Origin: Bacillota bacterium
GTDB lineage: Bacteria > Bacillota > Limnochordia > Limnochordales > ZCTH02-B6
Direction: 5' to 3'
Assembly: GCA_017578085.1 (NCBI GenBank)
Contig: PKQR01000063.1
Coordinates: 1-12,099 of the forward strand
DNA length: 12,099 nucleotides
How positions within the stretch are numbered: the stretch's first letter is position 1; each line of letters opens with the position of its first letter. Shown piece after piece: positions 5,568 to 12,099 of the stretch. The notes beneath the pieces were generated by a model. That model was given only the letters and a program-made list of their open reading frames with translations. It did no database searches and had not been told where the DNA came from. Made by a program: the position numbers and the translations under genes.

Positions 5568-6641
5568 TTAACGGGCCGGAGCGGGCACCGGCTCCACCAA
5601 GGCCAAAAGCTCGTCGACGGTGGTCTCGGCGAGGGCCATGGACTCGTCCGCGCAGCCGTAGTACAGCCGCACGAGCCCGTCGTCCTCCACCACCGCGCCG
5701 CAGCTGAATACGACGCCGCCGAAGAACCCCTTGGCCTCATAGGGCGCGTCGGGCGACAAGATGGGGCCCTTGGAGCGCCCGATGAGCCGCTGCGGGTTCT
5801 CAAGGTCAAACAAGGCCAGCCCCAAATGATACCGGCCTGCGTCATCCACACCGTGGTAGATCTCAAGCCAGCCCTGGTCGGTGCGGAAGGGCACGGCGCC
5901 CGCCCCAAGACGGACGGAGTCCCACTGGCCGGGCCTGAGCTCCAGCGCCACCGTGTGGTTGCCCCAGGACAAGCCGTCCGGCGAGCTGGCCGACCAGATC
6001 ACCTTGTTGCCAAAGGCGATCTCGCCGGGCCGGTGCAGGGCGTAGTAGCGGCCGTTGATGGGACCGGGGAAGAGCACCACGTTCTTGTTTTCCGGCGGGA
6101 AGATGATCCCAAGGCGCTCGAAATGGATGAAGTCCTTGGTCCGGGCCAGGGCCGTAGCAATACCCCACGAGGACACGGCCACGTAGGTGATCCAGTACTC
6201 ATCCCCCACGGGCGTGATGCGGGGGTCCTCGATGCCGTAGGCCTCGTAGATTTCCTCCGGGAACATGGCCGGCTGGGGATCAACGGTGAAATGATACCCG
6301 TCGCGGCTGCGGGCGACCCGCAGGTGCGACACGGAGGTCAAGTAGTGGCGGCCGCGGTAGCGGACCCCGCGCGGGTCGGAGAAATCCGCTTCCGGATCGT
6401 TTTTCTGCCACGAGAGCTCGCCGAAGCGCGCCGGCTTAACGCTCGTGTCCAGGTACGGCACCCGCACCCGCTGCGGATCCAGCTGCAGGGGCCGCTCGGC
6501 CACACGCAAAAGCAGGATGATCTCGTCGCCCACCCGGGCGGCACCGGCATTGAACACACCGATGACTTCGTAGTCCTGCCGCGACGGGGGTACGTCCTTG
6601 GGCGTCAATATGGGATTGTCAGCGAATCGGCGCACGGCCAT
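5568..6641 (-). CDS. Glycoside hydrolase family 130 protein (beta-mannoside phosphorylase or hydrolase)
   Basis: GH130 enzymes have a five-bladed beta-propeller and cleave beta-1,2- or beta-1,4-mannosides, mostly by phosphorolysis to mannose 1-phosphate. The 357-residue product has the family marks in order: NPILTP (9-14), VFNAGAA (29-35), DPRG (89-92), EAYGIEDPRITP (133-144) with the expected catalytic Asp139, TKDFIHFERLGIIFPPENKN (168-187) leading to VVLFP, ALHRPGE (201-207), IYHGVDDAGRYHLGLALFD (261-279), KGPILSPDAPYE (291-302) and VVFSCGAV...LYYGCADE (310-333). No signal peptide is visible, so it should be cytoplasmic and act on imported or internal oligosaccharides. ATG 6641 has GAGGTGA nine bases upstream. 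No sugar transporter, mannosidase or epimerase gene lies nearby, so the substrate, and phosphorylase versus hydrolase, stay open. It follows comFA by 81 bases. Confidence 0.92.
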   Translation of the reverse strand: MAVRRFADNPILTPKDVPPSRQDYEVIGVFNAGAARVGDEIILLLRVAERPLQLDPQRVRVPYLDTSVKPARFGELSWQKNDPEADFSDPRGVRYRGRHYLTSVSHLRVARSRDGYHFTVDPQPAMFPEEIYEAYGIEDPRITPVGDEYWITYVAVSSWGIATALARTKDFIHFERLGIIFPPENKNVVLFPGPINGRYYALHRPGEIAFGNKVIWSASSPDGLSWGNHTVALELRPGQWDSVRLGAGAVPFRTDQGWLEIYHGVDDAGRYHLGLALFDLENPQRLIGRSKGPILSPDAPYEAKGFFGGVVFSCGAVVEDDGLVRLYYGCADESMALAETTVDELLALVEPVPAPAR

Positions 6642-6722
6642 CGACGCTGTTCACCTCATTCGTGACGCATGCCGGCTCAAGATTCCACGGCCAAGGCGCC
6701 GATCCTGCACCCGCCCCTTGCA

Positions 6723-8789
6723 TCAACAGACCATGAGAAGGCCCATCTGCCGGGCCAGCTCGTTCATGTGCTGGATGTGGGCGACCGCCTGTCGCATGGA
6801 GCGGGTGATGCGCCGGCCGACGAAAGCGACCCTCCCGGTCGGGCGCGCCGCGGTGCGCCCGACGCGGCCGGCCATCTGGATGAGGGCCGCCGTCTGGAAG
6901 ATGGCCTCTACGTCGCTGAAGAGCACCAGCACATCCACGTCGGGGACAGTGATGCCCCGCTCCAGGATGGTGGTCGCCACCAAGACTTGGAGCTCGCCCG
7001 AGTGGAAGGCCCTTCGTTTCCTCTCCCGGTCCGGGTCGCGGCTGTGGGACCAGCCCACACGAGCGCTCCCTACAGCGCGCCCTAGAGCGCTCCCTGCGGA
7101 CTCTGCGAGCGCCGCCGCCAACCCCCGCCCCACGTGCTCCGCCAAAGCAACGGTAGGCACAAACACCAACAGCCGCGCCGGCGGTGTGCCGGCGAGCGTC
7201 CGATGCACGAGCGACAGCACCAATTCCGACGGGCGGTACGGGCGTCCTCGACCAGCGCTGCCAGGGTCGAGGGAGCGGTCCACCAGGAGCTCCGGCACCG
7301 GCAAGGGATGGCCATGGTGACGAGCCGGGATGGGAACGAGCAGGCTCCGACCGGAGCGGGCTTCTTGAATCATCGCCTCGTCCGGGGTCGCGCTCATGCG
7401 GATGACAAGGCCAGCCGGACGCACCGCCCGCTCCATGGCGCGATGGAGCATCGCGCTGCCCCGGTATGGGTACGCGTCCACCTCATCCAGGATCGCGAGG
7501 TCGAATGCCCGGTGAAACCGCAGCAGTTGATGGGTCGTGGCGATGGTGAGCGAACCGGGGGCCAAGCCAGGATGGTCGATCCGGTCAGAGCCGCCGTGAA
7601 GCACCCGTATCTCAGCCGACGGGAAAGCGGCCGCAAGCCGGGGTCCCAGTTCCTGCACCACATCCCGCCGCGGCACCGCGAACAGCACCCGTCCTCCCTG
7701 GGACAGTACGCGGCCCGCGGCGACGAAGGTCACCTCCGTCTTGCCTGCCCCGCACACGGCCCATACCAGGGCTTCACGGGTTTCCGGCCGCCTGACGAAG
7801 GCGTCCAGGGCCCACGCCGCTCGCCGCTGCGCGGCCGTCAGGGCAGGCAAGCGGACGGCAACAGCACCGGGAGCCGGCCTCGCGGCGCCGGCCGGCGACG
7901 GCTTCTCCCCGCCGTCCGCCTCCAGCCCGGCGGCGTACAAAAACACACACCCACTCACCACCCCCAGCTCCCGGCACGCCTCGCAACGCCAGCACTGCCG
8001 CTCGCCACAAGCAGCGCAGTCCCACGGCCGCACCTGGTCCGTCTCACCGCAGCGAGCACACCGGAAGCCCCCGAACGCCGTGGGGTAAACCCCCGGCCGT
8101 CGTTCGACGCGTCCTGTGAGCACAAGCCACGTAAGGCATTCTTCCAGGGGGCGTTCCAGCGCGACCCCCGCCCGCTCCACCTGCCGCGCCACTTCCGCTG
8201 CCGTGAGCAGGCGGCCGGCCAGCAGAGCGGCCACCGCGTCCAGGGTTGCCGGCGGCGGCGGACCTGCGACAGGTGCCGCCGCACAGGCGTCCCGCAACTC
8301 GTCTGCGAACAGCCCGCGCAGCGCCCCATCCGCGCCCAGGACCGCTGGGCCAGCCCTTGCTGCCCAGTCGTAACCGGCAGCCCGCAGGAGCTCCCGGGCG
8401 CGGGCAACGGCCGCGCGTACAGACGCCTCCCAAGGCGGCGCTGTGCCACGCGGCCAAAGCCTGAGCTTGAGCCACTGCGAAAGCTTCAGCAATGGCCATG
8501 GCCGCAAGACCGGCGCACCTGGCTGCGAGCCCGGCGCAGCTGGCTGCAAGCCCGAGGCAGCCGACTGCAAGCCCGGCTCGGCGGACTTCAACGTGTGCAA
8601 CTGCGCCTGGGCAAGCCCGCGGCAAGCGAACTCCGCCCAGACGGGCGGCAGCGATGGCCCGAGGGGAATGAAATGCCGTGCGCCGGCGTCGAGCCAAAAG
8701 CGCCGGTCGACCTCAGGACGGGGCGAGTGGCCAAAGGCAACCCGCTCGTCGTCGTGCACCACCGCGTAAAGGACGCTGCGGCGCCGCAC
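6723..8789 (-). CDS. comFA: ComFA-type late-competence DNA helicase with long N-terminal extension
   Basis: ComFA is a superfamily 2 ATPase on the cytoplasmic side of the DNA-uptake channel and drives import of single-stranded transforming DNA. Numbered from GTG 8789 (688 residues), a cysteine-rich zinc region lies at 244-281 (C-x2-C, C-x2-C-x4-C-x2-C-x2-C, C-x8 spacing; eight cysteines). The helicase follows: Walker A CGAGKTE (346-352), THQLLRFHRAFDL then Walker B ILDEVDAYP (433-441), motif III SATPDE (466-471), motif V region TTILERGITVPDVDVLV and motif VI QMAGRVGR (638-645). The DEVD box fits ComFA. PriA is disfavoured by length and by the neighbouring comFC. GTG 8789 is chosen over GTG 8798 because the latter overlaps AGGAGG. 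The roughly 240 residues before the zinc region are absent from Bacillus ComFA (about 460 residues) and include a four-copy 7-residue repeat at 71-98. Confidence 0.9.
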   Translation of the reverse strand: MRRRSVLYAVVHDDERVAFGHSPRPEVDRRFWLDAGARHFIPLGPSLPPVWAEFACRGLAQAQLHTLKSAEPGLQSAASGLQPAAPGSQPGAPVLRPWPLLKLSQWLKLRLWPRGTAPPWEASVRAAVARARELLRAAGYDWAARAGPAVLGADGALRGLFADELRDACAAAPVAGPPPPATLDAVAALLAGRLLTAAEVARQVERAGVALERPLEECLTWLVLTGRVERRPGVYPTAFGGFRCARCGETDQVRPWDCAACGERQCWRCEACRELGVVSGCVFLYAAGLEADGGEKPSPAGAARPAPGAVAVRLPALTAAQRRAAWALDAFVRRPETREALVWAVCGAGKTEVTFVAAGRVLSQGGRVLFAVPRRDVVQELGPRLAAAFPSAEIRVLHGGSDRIDHPGLAPGSLTIATTHQLLRFHRAFDLAILDEVDAYPYRGSAMLHRAMERAVRPAGLVIRMSATPDEAMIQEARSGRSLLVPIPARHHGHPLPVPELLVDRSLDPGSAGRGRPYRPSELVLSLVHRTLAGTPPARLLVFVPTVALAEHVGRGLAAALAESAGSALGRAVGSARVGWSHSRDPDRERKRRAFHSGELQVLVATTILERGITVPDVDVLVLFSDVEAIFQTAALIQMAGRVGRTAARPTGRVAFVGRRITRSMRQAVAHIQHMNELARQMGLLMVC
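8496..8579 (-). repeat. Four-copy 21-nt in-frame tandem repeat in comFA
   Basis: Four consecutive 21-base units encode the seven-residue repeats EPGLQSA, ASGLQPA, APGSQPG and APVLRPW; the first three are closely alike in DNA (shared core CGGGCTTGCAG or CGGGCTCGCAG) and the fourth has diverged. The unit length keeps the frame. The encoded Ala/Pro/Gly/Gln-rich segment is probably a flexible linker between the N-terminal extension and the rest of the protein. Such repeats expand or shrink by slippage. Confidence 0.8.
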
Positions 8790-8797
8790 CGCCCGCA

Positions 8798-8803
8798 CCT
8801 CCT
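8798..8803 (-). promoter_or_regulatory. Ribosome binding site that fixes the comFA start
   Basis: A perfect AGGAGG (8803-8798) ends eight bases before GTG 8789. An in-frame GTG at 8798 shares a base with the site and is therefore unlikely to be the start. Confidence 0.75.
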
Positions 8804-8901
8804 AGGGCTGACGCGTGCGGAGCTGACGATACGTGCGGGTAGACCGGTGACAGGGGGCCGACTGCGGGGACCCAACCAGGGAATTCCAGGAACGCGCGGC
8901 G

Positions 8902-9540
8902 CTAGCGGCGCGTCTCCCGTACCAGTGTCCGCACCTGCATGTCCTCAACCTCGTTGTCCGCACCATAGCGGATGCGAACCAAGTACGGGGGATCGCCGGG
9001 CGGCGCGAGGATGTAGCGCAGGAGCCGCCGGTCCACGTCGGGAATGGCAAACTCCGCCAGCCGATCGATGGGCAGCCAGTCCAGCAGCCCCTCATCCGTC
9101 GGGCGGGGGCCGGACAGCAGCTCGGCCGGCACGCCGTCCACCACGGGGCTGGCGCGGAAGACGCACAGCACCCAGTTGTACGCTGGACCGACACCCGTCT
9201 CGGAGGTCACCAACCGCAGCTCCGGGCGCTGCAGTACAAGCCCCGCCTCTTCCCGAACTTCGCGCATGACCGCCTGGCGCGGGTCCTCACCGGGCAGCAG
9301 TTTCCCGCCGGGAGCCGTCCAGAAACCCGCAAACGGTTCCTTGTGGCGCCGCAGCATGAGGACACGGCCCTCGTGCTCCACGTAGCACAAAGCGCTCAGA
9401 CGCTGCCGCTCCGGATCCTCGAACAAGTCGCGACATCGCACAGCCAAACCTTCTTCGGCCAAAAACCGATCCACGGCCGCCCACGCCGGCGGTTCCGCCT
9501 GCGCGTCGCCCGGAAGTCCCTTTCCTTTGTCTTGGGACAC
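8902..9540 (-). CDS. Nudix hydrolase (MutT-like)
   Basis: Nudix enzymes hydrolyse nucleoside diphosphates linked to another group, using a metal bound by the Nudix box. The box is complete: the pattern G-x5-E-x7-REVREEAGL spans residues about 78-100, starting at G78 in APGGKLLPGED. The preceding LMLRRHKEPFAGFWTAPGGK segment resembles MutT and 8-oxo-dGTP diphosphatase-like members, which would suit nucleotide-pool clean-up, but substrate cannot be read from the box. The 212 residues exceed a bare Nudix domain (about 140-150): there are roughly 35 extra residues at the N terminus, and after the domain a C-terminal tail with LVRIRYGADNEVEDMQVRTL. The start is GTG 9540 with GGGAG nine bases upstream. 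It lies about 97 bases after the glycosidase-like gene and 112 bases before comFA, so it may share their transcript. Confidence 0.88.
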   Translation of the reverse strand: MSQDKGKGLPGDAQAEPPAWAAVDRFLAEEGLAVRCRDLFEDPERQRLSALCYVEHEGRVLMLRRHKEPFAGFWTAPGGKLLPGEDPRQAVMREVREEAGLVLQRPELRLVTSETGVGPAYNWVLCVFRASPVVDGVPAELLSGPRPTDEGLLDWLPIDRLAEFAIPDVDRRLLRYILAPPGDPPYLVRIRYGADNEVEDMQVRTLVRETRR

Positions 9541-9637
9541 GTTCGTCAGCTCCCGGTTTCAGGGTAAAAGCTCGGCCCTCGCACGCGCCACCCGCACCTT
9601 GCGGTATTCTGCAGGCGCCCGGCCGACGACGCCCAGC

Positions 9638-11100
9638 TCACTCCAGCATCATCACGGCGTCCGGCCCGCCAGGCGGCGACTGGACCACCGGCACCGGGAT
9701 GATTTCCAGGTACACCGGCTCCGGTCCCACGACCAATTGGCCCATGGGCGCGCCCGACCAGTCGCTCACCTTGAACCGAACACCCCTAGGCAGGGCCAGT
9801 TCATCCCGGGAAATCGCGGCCACGGGTGCGGCCGGCGGCGGGTTCGCCCCCACCCAAATCACGACAACCAGGCTGTCGCCGGGCGCCCCGGCAAACGGGT
9901 GCACCGCCACGCTGAGCAGAATGGGTGAGCCGCTCAGCCGCTCACGCAGCGCGGCCAGCACGACTGCAAGGGCTTCCACCGTGACGTCGTCGGTGTCGAG
10001 CGAGGGAGACGGCTGCGGCAGCCCATAGGTCCGCCCGCCCAGCCGTGACGCGAGGGTCCGGTAGGCGACAGCGGCCGGCTTGGCTTGGCCGTCCCGCCGC
10101 CACAAGCCAAAATTGCTCCCGGCCACGTCAGGCTCCCAACCGCTATCCATGAGCTCATGCCACAGGATGAGCTCCACCCCCGCGTGGGCCAGCAAAACGT
10201 GGCTCCGTACCAAGTACTGGGCCTGCTGCTCCTCGGTGACGCCGGTCCGGTGCGGTGCGGACTGGGAGACGCCCGCGTGGGTCGGATAACCCAAGCGCCA
10301 CACCCACAGTTCAGGATCGTGGCCGAGGCTTAGGGCCAGCGCCCGCACTTCGCCGATGACGACCTGCAGCCCTTCAGGCGGCGCCGGCCAGCGGTTTACG
10401 TCCAGCACCAACCCGGCCGTCCCTTCTAGGCCCCCTTCCCGGATGAACACCTCCAGCCACCGCAGGTCCGCGGCGTTGGCCGCCACCCGCACGCGGGCCT
10501 CAGGCTGGGCCCGCCGGATGGCCGCGGCGGTGTCCTGCAGAAACCGGGCGTAAGCGGCAGCCTCGCTGGCCCAAAGCAAGGGATCGGCGTCCTCGGGGTC
10601 GTCCCGCACCACAACCCAGTCCCTGATGGCCCACGCATAGCGGGCCACCACCCGCTCCACGAAATACAGCCAATCGCCCCGGCCGGCGACCGGCCAGGCC
10701 GAACGCACGACCCCGTCTTCGGGGAAAGGCAACCCAGCGGGGTACACCAGCACCCCGATGGGCACAAGGCCGTGCGTGCGGGCCCGCCGCACGGCAGGGT
10801 CGTAGTCTTGCCAAGCAAACTGATCCGGAGCCGGCTCCACCCGCTCCCAAGGGAACTCGATGGGCACCACAGCGGCTCCCAGCGCGGCTGCCACGGGCAT
10901 GTAGGCGTCAATGCGAAGCGGATCTGGTCCCGTGTGCAGCCCGAGAGTGAGCGGCCGCCACTGGGCGGGCAGGACCCCCTGGGCCCGCGCCGGCCCGGCG
11001 GGACATGTCGCCAGCCCAACGGCGAGGGCCAGCATGACGATGAGGCCAACCATAACAGCGCCGCCTCGCCGTTTGGCCAGTGCGTTCGGAACCCCCGTCA

Positions 11101-11101
<1 letters not shown>
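9638..11101 (-). CDS. Secreted glycosidase-like TIM-barrel protein (clan GH-A fold, catalytic residues apparently lost)
   Basis: The 487-residue product starts at ATG 11101, which overlaps the recD2 stop by one base (TGATG) and has GGAGGGGGTG upstream. Residues 1-40 are a Sec signal peptide: KRR, a hydrophobic run GAVMVGLIVMLALAVGLATC, then AGPARA with likely cleavage before Q41. The C at 33 is not in a good lipobox. Residues 50-355 read like a GH39/GH5-type barrel: PWERVEPAPDQFAWQDYDPA (84-103), a WVVVRDDPED segment (162-171) where WxVWNEPN is expected, LWVWRLGYPT (265-274) where WVTELGYPT is expected, and LILWHELMD...FGLWRRDGQAKPAAVAY (311-347). Both expected glutamates seem replaced (Asp, Arg). 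A beta-rich C-terminal domain (about 375-487) contains FKVSDWSGAPMGQL...EPVYLEI. The true family is not recognised with certainty; an export-coupled binding or scaffold role is inference. Confidence 0.75.

Positions 11102-12099
<998 letters not shown>

Noticed and set aside
5114..5908. A 264-codon minus-strand frame spanning the end of GH130, the intergenic region and the start of cysM
   Set aside because: Both ends are frame-shifted shadows of GH130 and cysM. Only the part starting at ATG 5530 deserved a separate low-interest note.
6642..6722. Possible promoter or terminator between comFA and GH130
   Set aside because: Only weak, isolated TTG-like and short GC inverted matches; nothing with correct spacing or a T-tract.
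8804..8901. Possible promoter or operator upstream of comFA (GGAATTCC core near 8879)
   Set aside because: No paired -35/-10 with acceptable spacing was found, and the palindromic core is only eight bases.
7134..9269. A 711-codon open frame on the plus strand, antisense to comFA and the Nudix gene
   Set aside because: It is Arg/Pro/Gly-rich, has no recognisable domain, and exists because GC-rich minus-strand genes rarely create stops in this frame. The minus strand carries complete helicase and Nudix motifs.
9541..9640. Possible small minus-strand peptides between the barrel protein and the Nudix gene (one from a GTG overlapping the stop, one reading ELGVVGRAPAEYRKVRVARA)
   Set aside because: They are about 26-31 codons, without a usable ribosome binding site or known homologue. 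The second could be a frameshifted end of the barrel protein, but nothing else supports a frameshift.

Overview
The window is GC-rich (roughly two thirds G+C by eye) and every gene I accept lies on the minus strand, so transcription runs from the high-coordinate end to the low-coordinate end. The gene order resembles the comF-flagellar locus of Bacillota: a ComFA helicase, a ComFC phosphoribosyltransferase-like protein, then flgM-flgN-flgK-flgL. That block, Shine-Dalgarno sites of the GGAGG type, a sigma-D-type promoter and the strong GC bias together point to a high-GC member of the Bacillota (a Symbiobacterium/Thermaerobacter/Limnochordia-like lineage). The lineage is inference from gene content, not a database match.

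Layout in the direction of transcription: (1) the C-terminal part of a RecD2-type helicase, cut by the right window edge, overlapping by one base the start of (2) a secreted TIM-barrel glycosidase-like protein that seems to lack both catalytic glutamates; (3) a Nudix hydrolase; (4) comFA, with a long N-terminal extension and a 21-nt in-frame tandem repeat; (5) a GH130 family mannoside phosphorylase/hydrolase; (6) a non-coding interval with a striking three-way-junction inverted repeat and a candidate sigma-A promoter; (7) a CysM-like cysteine synthase whose stop overlaps (8) a JAMM metalloprotease; (9) comFC; (10) a well-matched sigma-D promoter whose -35 box overlaps the comFC stop codon; (11) flgM, flgN, flgK and the 5' two thirds of flgL, cut by the left edge.

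Functionally there are three themes. The flagellar module (FlgM anti-sigma, FlgN chaperone, hook-filament junction proteins FlgK and FlgL) looks like a late flagellar operon under sigma-D. ComFA and ComFC serve uptake of transforming DNA in naturally competent Bacillota, and RecD2 is a DNA repair helicase. Between comFA and comFC sits a metabolic insert: GH130 plus a cysteine synthase/JAMM pair that resembles the mycobacterial CysM-Mec+ protein-thiocarboxylate route, but with no carrier protein gene in view.

The best candidates for new biology are the split comF locus, the carrier-less cysM-JAMM pair, the three-way-junction element at 5476-5540, a 21-bp interrupted palindrome inside the atypical 3' end of comFC just upstream of the sigma-D promoter, and the probable pseudo-glycosidase coupled to recD2. 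I see no rRNA, tRNA, CRISPR array, transposase or integrase. No gene-free stretch exceeds 300 bases; the longest is 5334-5567.
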